Source: Candidatus Bipolaricaulota bacterium | Lineage (GTDB): Bacteria > Bipolaricaulota > Bipolaricaulia > UBA7950 > UBA9294 | Length of the DNA stretch: 17,664 bases | Direction of reading: 5' to 3' | Assembly (NCBI GenBank): GCA_021163015.1 | Contig: JAGGXO010000122.1 | Location: 1-17,664 of the forward strand | Part shown: positions 4,834 to 13,013 of the stretch, piece by piece | How positions within the stretch are numbered: position 1 is the stretch's first letter | Layout: every line of letters begins with the position of its first letter | Program-made: the position numbers and the translations under genes | Notes under the pieces: model-generated | The model's database searches: none | What the model saw: only the letters and a program-made list of their open reading frames with translations | Told to the model about the DNA's origin: nothing

Positions 4834-7400
4834 GCGTTCTTCCCGCAGCAGTTCTTGTACTTCTTTCCCGATCCACAAGGACAGGGATCGTTTCTCCCCG
4901 GGGTTTTCTTCGCATGCACTGCTCTTTCCTGCTTCTGCGCCGTCGATGTGGTTGTTGTTCCTCCAGCGGAGTCAGTATGCACATAAAGCATCTTTCGCTT
5001 GGGCTGCGGCTCCTCTTCTCCCTGCACCGTGAGGCGCGGGTTAAGAAGAGAGCTGACGATCTTCTGAGCGGCGCGGGCGAGCATCTCCTGGAAGAGCACG
5101 AATGACTCACGCTTGAATACAACAAGGGGATCGGTTCCAGCATACGCTGTTAGCCCGATCCCTTCCTTGAGGTCATCGAGCGTGTACAGGTGAGAGAGCC
5201 ATGCCTCATCGATCGTGGTGAGGATGATGTAGTGAGCAATAAGTGGGAAGCGCTCTTGAAAACGATCCTTCTGCCTGGAGAGTGCTCGCTCGAACACTTC
5301 CGAAACGTACTCCACCAACTCCGCTGCATCCTTCCCGACAAGGGTTTCTTTGTCCGTTGGCATGTAAGTGGAGAGCAAGCGGGCAAGCCCGTCTAGGTTC
5401 CATTCATCAACTGGCCGAGAGCGATCGATGTAGTCCGATGTCAGGTTCTCTGCAACGTCGGCGAACAGGTCTTGCAAGTACTCATCAAGGGCATCTACCG
5501 ATATCCGATCTATCTGATCACGCGGCGGTAGGAGGAAGCGATCACGCAGGGCATAAATCGCCTCACGCTGTTTAGCCATGACAAGGTCATACTCCAGCAA
5601 ATGCTTGCGGATGTCGAAGTTCCTCCCCTCGACGCGTTTCTGCGCTCGTCTTATCGCGCTGGATAGGATCTCATGCTCTATCGCTTGTCCCTCTTCCATC
5701 CCCAGTCTATCCATCACCACAGCGATGCGTTCACCGCCGAAGATGCGCAGCAGATCGTCTTCCATCGAAAGGTAAAACTGAGATGAGCCCGGGTCTCCCT
5801 GACGCCCGGCGCGCCCAAGGAGCTGGTTGTCAATCCGGCGTGACTCGTGGCGCTGACAGCCAAGCACATGCAGCCCACCGAGTTCCGCAACACCGTCGGC
5901 AAGCTTGATGTCCGTTCCTCTACCGGCCATGTTCGTAGCCACAGTGATTGCCCCGCGCTGCCCAGCGTCCTTGACAATCTCGGCTTCCTTTTCGTGGTAC
6001 TTCGCATTCAGTACCGTGTGTTCCAGCCCGCGCTTCTTTAACAGCCTGGACAGATACTCCGATTTCTCGATCGAATCCGTCCCAACAAGGACCGGGCGCC
6101 CACTGCTGTGCAGCTTCTCGATCTCGTCTGCTATCGCCTGAAACTTAGCCTTCTCTGTACGAAAGATAACGTCCGGCTTTGCCTCACGAATGAGCGGCTT
6201 GTTCGTCGGGATAACGAGCACCGGGAGATGGTAGATCTGTTTGAACTCCTCCTCCTCGGTCTTCGCCGTTCCGGTCATGCCACAGATACCCTTGTACAGG
6301 TGAAAGTAGTGCTGGAGCGTGATCGTGGCCAGAGTCTGCGATTCACGCTGCACCATCATCCCTTCCTTCGCCTCCAGCGCCTGGTGCAGGCCATCGGAGT
6401 AGCGACGATCGGGCATCAGCCGTCCGGTGAACGCATCAACGATCATCACGCGCCCGTCCTTGACGATATAGTCCCGCTCCTTCTGAAACATGTGCAGTGC
6501 CCGCAGAGCCGTCTCCAGGTGGTGCAGTGCGTCGGTGTTCTCCGGCGCATAGAGGTTATCAATTGACAGGGCCTGTTCCGCTTTGTGGATCCCTGTGTCA
6601 AGGAGCGTGAGCCGCTTCGTCTCCTCGTCGATCTCGAAATCAACATCTCTCTTGAAGCGACGGGCGACGCTGGCAAACTTGCGGTATTTATCTATCGATT
6701 CAGCAGTTGAGCCAGAGATGATCAGCGGTGTGCGCGCCTCGTCAATAAGGATATTGTCGATTTCATCGATGATCGCGTAATCGAGTGGCCCTTGCACCTT
6801 CTGATCGATGGAGAGGACCATGTTATCGCGCAGGTAGTCAAACCCGAACTGATTATTCGTCCCGTAGGTGATGTCAGCAGCATAGGCCGCCTTTCGCTCT
6901 TCTGGCGCGATCCCTTCCTGCAACAAGCCCACGGACAAGCCGAGGAACTCGTAGATTGGCCCCATCCACTCGCGATCGCGACGAGCGAGATAATCGTTTA
7001 CCGTCACCACGTGCACCTTTCCGACAAGAGCGTTCAGATATGCCGGGAGGGTAGCAACGAGCGTCTTCCCTTCACCAGTCTGCATCTCGGCGATCTTGCG
7101 ATCATCCAGGGCGAGTCCCCCGATTATCTGGACATCGAACGGACGCATTCCCACCGTTCGCACGGCAGCCTCGCGAGCGACGGCAAACGCCTCATTGCGA
7201 ATCTGCTCACATGTCTTACCATCTTCCAAGAGCTTACGGAAGGCCTTGGTCTTGGCAGCAAGTTCGCTATCGGAGAGCTTCTTCACTTTCGGCTCGAGCG
7301 CGTTTATCTCTCGCAGATCGCGCGCGTAGTGTTTCAACTGCTGCGCGTTCGTCTGGCCGAACATGAAATCCAAGCTCTTCTTTATACGATCGATTCCCAT
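4830..7400 (-). CDS. secA: SecA, preprotein translocase ATPase
   Basis: An 856-residue motor that drives unfolded preproteins through SecYEG at the inner membrane. Walker A is MQTGEGKT (106-113). The DEAD-type Walker B is DEID (212-215), within IIDEIDNILIDEARTP, and the second ATPase fold contains NMAGRGTDI and QLLGRAGRQGDPG. A zinc-binding SEC-C tail closes the protein (Cys840, 842, 851, 852; CxCx8CC), as in SecAs that contact SecB or ribosomes. Length is normal (E. coli 901). No clear Shine-Dalgarno precedes the ATG at 7400; the nearest candidate, GGTGAGG, is about 27 nt away in the end of the upstream gene. Alignment of FMFGQTNAQQLKHY and INALEPKV with the usual SecA N-terminus supports this start. 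It is the last gene of the long minus-strand run, 34 nt after the O-antigen-ligase-like gene. Confidence 0.97.
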   Translation of the reverse strand: MGIDRIKKSLDFMFGQTNAQQLKHYARDLREINALEPKVKKLSDSELAAKTKAFRKLLEDGKTCEQIRNEAFAVAREAAVRTVGMRPFDVQIIGGLALDDRKIAEMQTGEGKTLVATLPAYLNALVGKVHVVTVNDYLARRDREWMGPIYEFLGLSVGLLQEGIAPEERKAAYAADITYGTNNQFGFDYLRDNMVLSIDQKVQGPLDYAIIDEIDNILIDEARTPLIISGSTAESIDKYRKFASVARRFKRDVDFEIDEETKRLTLLDTGIHKAEQALSIDNLYAPENTDALHHLETALRALHMFQKERDYIVKDGRVMIVDAFTGRLMPDRRYSDGLHQALEAKEGMMVQRESQTLATITLQHYFHLYKGICGMTGTAKTEEEEFKQIYHLPVLVIPTNKPLIREAKPDVIFRTEKAKFQAIADEIEKLHSSGRPVLVGTDSIEKSEYLSRLLKKRGLEHTVLNAKYHEKEAEIVKDAGQRGAITVATNMAGRGTDIKLADGVAELGGLHVLGCQRHESRRIDNQLLGRAGRQGDPGSSQFYLSMEDDLLRIFGGERIAVVMDRLGMEEGQAIEHEILSSAIRRAQKRVEGRNFDIRKHLLEYDLVMAKQREAIYALRDRFLLPPRDQIDRISVDALDEYLQDLFADVAENLTSDYIDRSRPVDEWNLDGLARLLSTYMPTDKETLVGKDAAELVEYVSEVFERALSRQKDRFQERFPLIAHYIILTTIDEAWLSHLYTLDDLKEGIGLTAYAGTDPLVVFKRESFVLFQEMLARAAQKIVSSLLNPRLTVQGEEEPQPKRKMLYVHTDSAGGTTTTSTAQKQERAVHAKKTPGRNDPCPCGSGKKYKNCCGKNA

Positions 7401-7434
7401 GGCGCGGTCAGTATAGGAAGGAACGGCCTCACCT

Positions 7435-9561
7435 TCAAGGAGAGCTCGTCACAGGAAGAGTGCTCAAAGATTCTTCTACCGCTTGTTTCTCCTGCGTGAG
7501 CGAGTCAATCTGTCCGCGCAGCTTGCCGTACTCGCTGACGGGCATCGATGTTGCGGCAGACAGCTTCTTGTTCGCTCTGGAGAGGGCCTTGTTAATGATG
7601 GAAAGTGCCTGTTCTAGGTACTTGCGGGCAGTGACAGGCATGCCGCGCCCACGATAGAGATCACCCAGCGACATGTATGCCCGTTCGAAGGTGGGGTGCT
7701 TCTTGATGAGGTCTTCGAGCTGCTCCGTGGCCTTCATGTAGTCCTTATTGCGAAATGAAATCATCGCGTTCAAGTACTGAGCCTGTGCCTCGATTGTCGC
7801 CTGCGGATGGCTCGAAAGAAGCAGATCAATGTCGCGCTGCGCTACATCGGTCTTTCCAAGATTTACTGCAACATTGGCACGCATCAGATAGACCGACTCA
7901 TCCGCGAAGCGATTCTCACACTTCTCAAGGCTCTCCAAGGCTTGGTCGTACTCCTTGAGATTGATCTGGGCCGTCGCCAAGTAGTAGTACGTTTGGCGGG
8001 GGCAGAAATCGAGCGCGGCACTCTTGTTCAGGGTCGCCTCAGCGAGGTTCGTCTGTCCCATCTGTAGTTGGCGGATCCCTTTTCCAAGGAGAATGTTCGC
8101 CTCATAGTCGCGGATGCCGATCACGCTTGCTGCCAGAGAGAACAAGACGACCGCAGCAACAGCTCCCTTGAGAGGCCACCCGGACAGCCTTACCTCACGC
8201 GCGGCACGTTCGCCATACGCCGGGGCTGAGGCTAGTGCCAATGAAAGGATGAGGACGAGGGACGATGCCGGCAGGTGTGCGGGGAAGCTAAAGAGTGCGT
8301 GCACAAGGAACACAACAACACCGCTTCCAAGAAGAATCAGGTCAAGTCGATCACCCTCATCTGTATTGCCGCGTAGGCGAACCCAGAAGAAGAGCGGCAA
8401 CATCACAAGGATAGAGAGAAGAGCGATGATGCCTAAAGCCCCCATCTCAGCTATTACCTGCACGTATTCGTTGTGAGCCTGCGCAGCGCGTGGAATGTAG
8501 AAGTCATATGGTGCTCCCTGTGGAGTGGCAAGGAAGGCGGCCTTGTAAGGGACGAAGTTGAGCTTATAGTTTCCCATTCCCACGCCGAAGAGCGGATGGT
8601 CCTTGAACATCTCCCATCCGACCCACCAGTCCCATGATCTGGTCTTGCCTGCATTGTGCGCCCATGCCCGCGATATCCATGAGCTGCTGCTGCTCGCTGA
8701 CAGCCCAACGACGGAGTTCAGCGGTCCCGAAGGTGCCTCAACGAGGAAGGTGAACGCAAGCACGGCCAACAGAGCGATCAGCCAGATCCTATTCTTCTTG
8801 ATCGGTTCGACCGGGCGGAAGATCGCCCAAGCAACGACAAACGCAATCGCTCCTGCAACGAGACCGACGATTGTTCCTGTCTGCTGCAGCAACATCACCG
8901 TTCCAAAAGAGAAGGCGATCAACCCGATTGCAAGAGCGCGCAGGATGCTAGATTTGAGGCGCACGATGAGGATCGTAACGGGAAAGAGAAGATAAGCGAG
9001 GAATCCACCCAGGTAGTTACGGTTCCCCATCGTGGAGATGACTTCACCTAGTCCATGTCCACCCTGAGCTCCGCGCATCACGCCGAGGTACTGCAACAGG
9101 CCATACAAGGAAGCAAGGAATGCCGACATGAGAAGAGAATAGAGGATAAGGTTCACATCCTCTCTTCGCTTCACGAAGTTTGACACGACAAGATAGAACA
9201 GGAAGAAGAACAGGACGAGCGCCAAGCTCTGGATGACCACTCGCCCGTTCGTCGCGTTGGCAAGCGACAACAAGGAGACGACTATTAACCCCAGTGCAGG
9301 GTAGACGAGCCAGGGGAGGCGAATCCTCCACTCGTTCTTGACCAGAGCAGAGATTCCCCATAGAATGAGAAGGATCGATACTCCAACAATCCCAAAGATC
9401 GTCTTGGCATAGCCGTATTCCGTGATTGTCGGCCAGATAAAGAGTGGGAGAGAGAACACGAATGCCGCGATCAAATAGACGATGATCCGATCATATGGCA
9501 CATAGAAGCGCCGCACCTTCGATTGCTGTTTCCGCTGTCTAGAACGTCCCTTCTTGCCCAT
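7435..9561 (-). CDS. O-antigen ligase-like (Wzy_C) membrane protein with C-terminal TPR domain
   Basis: A 708-residue inner membrane protein. A very basic N-terminus (residues 2-18) is followed by about ten or more hydrophobic segments from residue 26 to about 480. In the large external loop lie RSWDWWVGWEMFKDHPLFGVGMGNY and then QAHNEYVQVIAEMG (His363), the conserved pattern of the Wzy_C O-antigen ligase/polymerase family. Residues from about 500 onward form several TPR-like helical repeats (for example YYYLATAQINLKEYDQALES), ending in a Gln/Glu-rich helix. The family joins or polymerises lipid-linked glycans on the periplasmic face. An open frame continues 14 codons upstream to a TTG, but the ATG at 9561 has AGGGG seven bases before it and begins 13 nt after the preceding stop. 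The exact substrate cannot be read from the sequence. Confidence 0.85.
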   Translation of the reverse strand: MGKKGRSRQRKQQSKVRRFYVPYDRIIVYLIAAFVFSLPLFIWPTITEYGYAKTIFGIVGVSILLILWGISALVKNEWRIRLPWLVYPALGLIVVSLLSLANATNGRVVIQSLALVLFFFLFYLVVSNFVKRREDVNLILYSLLMSAFLASLYGLLQYLGVMRGAQGGHGLGEVISTMGNRNYLGGFLAYLLFPVTILIVRLKSSILRALAIGLIAFSFGTVMLLQQTGTIVGLVAGAIAFVVAWAIFRPVEPIKKNRIWLIALLAVLAFTFLVEAPSGPLNSVVGLSASSSSSWISRAWAHNAGKTRSWDWWVGWEMFKDHPLFGVGMGNYKLNFVPYKAAFLATPQGAPYDFYIPRAAQAHNEYVQVIAEMGALGIIALLSILVMLPLFFWVRLRGNTDEGDRLDLILLGSGVVVFLVHALFSFPAHLPASSLVLILSLALASAPAYGERAAREVRLSGWPLKGAVAAVVLFSLAASVIGIRDYEANILLGKGIRQLQMGQTNLAEATLNKSAALDFCPRQTYYYLATAQINLKEYDQALESLEKCENRFADESVYLMRANVAVNLGKTDVAQRDIDLLLSSHPQATIEAQAQYLNAMISFRNKDYMKATEQLEDLIKKHPTFERAYMSLGDLYRGRGMPVTARKYLEQALSIINKALSRANKKLSAATSMPVSEYGKLRGQIDSLTQEKQAVEESLSTLPVTSSP

Positions 9562-9574
9562 AGTCTTACCCCTA

Positions 9575-10789
9575 TTATACGTAGGCATCGCCATTACCGG
9601 CAAGCGTCATGCGCGCAATCTCGGAAAGCTTGTCCATACCACCAAGAATTGAGATCAGCGGGCGGAAGGCAGGCCACAATCCCCTGCGAGAGGCAAACGC
9701 GTGCGCAAGGCGACTTGGATAGTCGATGTCCCCATGGCGCACAATCAGCTCCCTGATCTCCGGTTGGTCCAGTACAGCTAGCACAGCGTCGATTCCTTCA
9801 TCATCAATGTCGCTCAGTAAAGATCGTGCTGACCGACCGAAACGAAGCTCCTCCCCAATCTCTTGTTTAAACCTCCGTTCATACGCTGCCAAGTCACTCC
9901 TTGTCGTCTTGCCGGCCACAGCCGCATTAGCAGCAATTTGTCCTGCAATACGTGCACACACACCACCGGTATACAATCCTCCCCCCGAGGACGGCTTCAC
10001 CTGACCGGCTGCATCACCAACAAGAAGAACACCATCGCCAACCGTCTGAGGTGCAAGCGATATGGGAATCACACCATGTATCCGTGCGACTTCTTGACCG
10101 AAGCTCTGTCGGTCCAAGAGGCGAGATAGGAGATTGCTCGTATCAGTACCGATCGGCGCAGCTAGTCCGACGCGCACCTCTTGCCCATGTGCTGGTATGG
10201 CCCAAGCGAAGAATGTTGGAGCGATCGATCTTCCGAAGAAAATATCGACTTCATCCTCCATACGCGCCGGCCCATCCACGGTTGCTTGGCTGGCAATCAG
10301 CATCTCCTCGGGCGGAGAAAGCGAGAACGAGGAGGCAACGAGACTTCGAGGACCATCGGCTCCGATTATCATCCCTGCATGCACCGTATCTTCCACGCCG
10401 TCTATGTCAAGCAAGATGGATCCCGTCTTGGCGGATATGACGCGAGTTTGTGTGCGTATCTCCACTCCCGCATCGCGAGCAAGAGCGAGAAGCTCCCTAT
10501 CAAGAGAGGGCCTATCTATGACAACTGCCTTAACCTCATTGGAGCGAAGCGAAAGCCGCGCACCCGAGGGAGAATGGATGAGCCCCCCACGTATCTCGTG
10601 GAGTATGCTGCTATCCGATGCGCCAAGGGTGGGCAAAGCACGCGAACTGAGGAGACCAGCGCAGCGCGCTGGTTCTCCAGATCCATCACTCTTCTCGACA
10701 AGGAGGGTCCTTGCACCTGCTTCCGCTGCGGTCCTGGCGGCCACCGCTCCGATCGGTCCTCCCCCAACCACAACGACATCATATTCCAT
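9575..10789 (-). CDS. Geranylgeranyl reductase family FAD-dependent oxidoreductase
   Basis: A 404-residue flavoprotein of the GGR/FixC group (COG0644). The N-terminal FAD-binding fold shows GGGPIG (9-14) and the ribose-binding Glu32. RCAGLLS (42-48) corresponds to the family's conserved Cys-containing loop. GADGPRS (143-149) and GDAAGQVKPSSGGGLYTG (258-275) are the second FAD motif and the characteristic Gly-rich active-site segment. Relatives saturate double bonds of geranylgeranyl chains (archaeal lipids, chlorophyll, menaquinone side chains) or act as related monooxygenases. The start ATG at 10789 is 8 nt after the gpsA stop. Its position beside gpsA suggests a role in membrane lipid or quinone isoprenoids, but that is inference; the substrate is unknown. 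Confidence 0.85.
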   Translation of the reverse strand: MEYDVVVVGGGPIGAVAARTAAEAGARTLLVEKSDGSGEPARCAGLLSSRALPTLGASDSSILHEIRGGLIHSPSGARLSLRSNEVKAVVIDRPSLDRELLALARDAGVEIRTQTRVISAKTGSILLDIDGVEDTVHAGMIIGADGPRSLVASSFSLSPPEEMLIASQATVDGPARMEDEVDIFFGRSIAPTFFAWAIPAHGQEVRVGLAAPIGTDTSNLLSRLLDRQSFGQEVARIHGVIPISLAPQTVGDGVLLVGDAAGQVKPSSGGGLYTGGVCARIAGQIAANAAVAGKTTRSDLAAYERRFKQEIGEELRFGRSARSLLSDIDDEGIDAVLAVLDQPEIRELIVRHGDIDYPSRLAHAFASRRGLWPAFRPLISILGGMDKLSEIARMTLAGNGDAYV

Positions 10790-10797
10790 GCCCCTTG

Positions 10798-11790
10798 CTA
10801 TGCCTCCTCGTGCTTCGGCGGGCGCGTCATCATCTCGTTGATCATTTCCCGTGGGCTTGCTCGCTGGTAGAGGATGCGATAGACGGCCTCTGTTATCGGC
10901 ATCTCGATCCTTTTCTCTTCGGCGAGTAGATGCACGATCTCCGTTGCGTAGACACCCTCGGCGACCATCTTCATGTCTCCCATGATCTGTGAGATAGGCT
11001 CTCCCCCACCGATGCGGAAGCCAACAAAGCGATTGCGACTGTGCTTACTTGTACAGGTTGCAACAAGATCTCCGAGTCCAGCTAGCCCGAAGAAGGTCCT
11101 CTCGCTCGTCACAAATTCGCGCCCGAAACGTACCATCTCCGCCAAACCACGGGTGATCAGTGCCCCACGGGTGTTGTCCCCGAACCCTAGGCCGTCGGAG
11201 ATCCCGGTGGCAATGGCGATAACGTTCTTCACCGCTGCGCATAATTCCACGCCGTGAATGTCCTCAGAGTAATAGACTCGAAAGCGTGGGGTGGAGAAGA
11301 GCGACTGCAGATCTCTCCCCATCTCTTGGTCGCACCCGGCAAGGACAACTGCGGTTGGCATGTCGCGCCCTACTTCCTCAGCGTGGCTTGGTCCGGAAAG
11401 AGTGAATACGCCTCGCGCATCGACTGCCTCGGCGATTACGTCAGACATCGTTCGGTGTGAATCGTGATCGAGTCCCTTAGCGAGGTTGACATAGACCTTC
11501 TTTTCGGTCACCAACGTAGCGATCTGTGCCATGATTCCTCGCATCGAAAACGACGGAACGGCAAGAACTATCACTTCTGCCGCAATCGCCTCCGGGAGCG
11601 AAGAGGTGACACTCAAGTGCTTGCGAGGAAGCTCAATCCCTGGCAGGTAGTCGACATTCTCTCTCTCCCTGTCGATCGCTTCGGCCACACGCGGGCGCCG
11701 TGCCCAAAGCGTCACATCGCTACCATCAAGCGCCAGAAGCCGGGAGACCGCTGTCCCCCAACCTCCAGCTCCGATTACGGAGATGCTCAC
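10798..11790 (-). CDS. gpsA: NAD(P)H-dependent glycerol-3-phosphate dehydrogenase
   Basis: A 330-residue cytoplasmic enzyme that reduces dihydroxyacetone phosphate to sn-glycerol-3-phosphate, the first committed backbone of bacterial phospholipids. The N-terminus has the dinucleotide motif GAGGWG (7-12); NLAKG (102-106) supplies the substrate Lys105; CAAVKNVIAIATG (184-196) supplies catalytic Lys188; NTRGALITRG and GLAGLGDLVATC follow. The open frame runs 18 codons further upstream but inside ctpA. GTG 11790 is preceded by AGGAG at 7 nt and gives the canonical VSISVIGAGGWGTA start, overlapping the ctpA stop as GTGA (11787-11790). Length matches the family. It is a bacterial-type G3P enzyme, not a G1P dehydrogenase. 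Confidence 0.95.
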   Translation of the reverse strand: MSISVIGAGGWGTAVSRLLALDGSDVTLWARRPRVAEAIDRERENVDYLPGIELPRKHLSVTSSLPEAIAAEVIVLAVPSFSMRGIMAQIATLVTEKKVYVNLAKGLDHDSHRTMSDVIAEAVDARGVFTLSGPSHAEEVGRDMPTAVVLAGCDQEMGRDLQSLFSTPRFRVYYSEDIHGVELCAAVKNVIAIATGISDGLGFGDNTRGALITRGLAEMVRFGREFVTSERTFFGLAGLGDLVATCTSKHSRNRFVGFRIGGGEPISQIMGDMKMVAEGVYATEIVHLLAEEKRIEMPITEAVYRILYQRASPREMINEMMTRPPKHEEA

Positions 11791-12953
11791 TTTCCGTCTC
11801 CTAGCGAGATTGGCATCAGCGTGCCGGCATGCGCCTCGATCCATGTGGTGGCAACGTCCAGCGGGTCATCATCCTCTCCCACTTCAATGTCCGGAGTCAA
11901 CCCCACACCCTGCACGGCGAAGCCGTTGGGCGTCTTGTATTCCCCAATGGTCAGCTTAAGAGCAGAGCCATCCCCGTAGTTGAAAATCTGTTGGATCACT
12001 CCTTTGCCGAAGGACTGCTCTCCAATGAGGATTCCCATGTTGTGATCGCGAATCGCGCCGGCCGTGATCTCTGCGGCACTAGCTGTGCCTCCGTTGATAA
12101 GAGTCGCGAGTGGAAGGTCGGGGATCTTGTTGCCACTTGAGTAGTAGTTCTGATCGCCCGATATACGACTCTTCGTGGATACGATCACTCCCTTGTCCAC
12201 AAACCGGCTGGAAACCGAAATAGCTGCAGAGAGGAGTCCGCCTGGGTTGTTCCTCATGTCGAGGATTATGCCATCGAGGTTTTCTAGGTCGAAACCGGCA
12301 AGCGCCTTGTCCACTTCAAGTGTCGCATTGCTATCGAAGCGAGATAGGCGAATGTAGCCAATCCTGTTTTCATCCACAAGTTTGCTCGTTACAGATACTA
12401 CCGTGATCTTTCCCCTTACGATGGGAATATCCTCCTGTGTATCATCCTTGTGAAGAACGGTCAGTGTCACGATCGTACCGATCTCTCCTCTAATCTTCAT
12501 CGCCGCTTCGGAGAGGGTAATCCCTTCCGTCGACTCACCATCAATCTTCAGAATCTTATCGCCAGAGCGAACCCCAGCCTCCTCCGCCGGTGTCCCCGAA
12601 AGAGGAGCGATCACGGTGAGAACCTTGTCCTTGATCGAAATCTCAATACCCACGCCGCTGAACTCTCCCTCAAGGCTACTCTCGAAGTTCTTCAGATCCG
12701 TCGGATTGAAGAATTCGCTGTAGGGATCGTCAAGCTCCTCGACCAATCCCTTCAGTGCTCCGTACAGCGCCTGCTGATCATCGACCTTCTCCGGTTGGTA
12801 GAAGTAGTTCTTGATCGTTTGGTAGACCTGCGGAAGCGGGGAAAACAGGTTGGGACTTGTCTGCTGCGTACCACCTGCATCTATTGCCACCACAAGCAAT
12901 AGCATTGGTATGAGCAGCAGCAGCGCCTTCTTGATTATGGAATTATCCCTCAC
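11787..12953 (-). CDS. ctpA: Carboxyl-terminal processing protease (S41 family, PDZ domain)
   Basis: A 388-residue periplasmic serine protease. An N-terminal membrane anchor (KKALLLLIPMLLLVVAIDAG) is followed by the helical cap region ending DDPYSEFFNP, a PDZ domain at about 92-172 (GVGIEISI through GDKILKIDG), and the S41 catalytic core. The catalytic Ser is in GGTASAAEI (Ser292) and the general-base Lys in GEQSFGKG (Lys317), counted from GTG 12953. CtpA enzymes trim or degrade envelope proteins by recognising their C-termini. Two GTG starts are possible. The one at 12953 sits 5 nt after GAGGTGA, an excellent ribosome site; the one at 12962 overlaps that site. The gene follows ahcY after 60 nt, and gpsA begins within its stop. 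Confidence 0.94.
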   Translation of the reverse strand: MRDNSIIKKALLLLIPMLLLVVAIDAGGTQQTSPNLFSPLPQVYQTIKNYFYQPEKVDDQQALYGALKGLVEELDDPYSEFFNPTDLKNFESSLEGEFSGVGIEISIKDKVLTVIAPLSGTPAEEAGVRSGDKILKIDGESTEGITLSEAAMKIRGEIGTIVTLTVLHKDDTQEDIPIVRGKITVVSVTSKLVDENRIGYIRLSRFDSNATLEVDKALAGFDLENLDGIILDMRNNPGGLLSAAISVSSRFVDKGVIVSTKSRISGDQNYYSSGNKIPDLPLATLINGGTASAAEITAGAIRDHNMGILIGEQSFGKGVIQQIFNYGDGSALKLTIGEYKTPNGFAVQGVGLTPDIEVGEDDDPLDVATTWIEAHAGTLMPISLGDGK

Positions 12954-13013
12954 ACGACTCACCTCTCGTTTATTGTTTCAAGCACGTCCATTCGTGCGGA
13001 ATGGTCCATCTCC

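Noticed and set aside
5190..9361. Many open frames on the plus strand opposite secA and the ligase gene
   Set aside because: They are shadows of clearly recognised minus-strand genes, lack ribosome sites and show no family resemblance.
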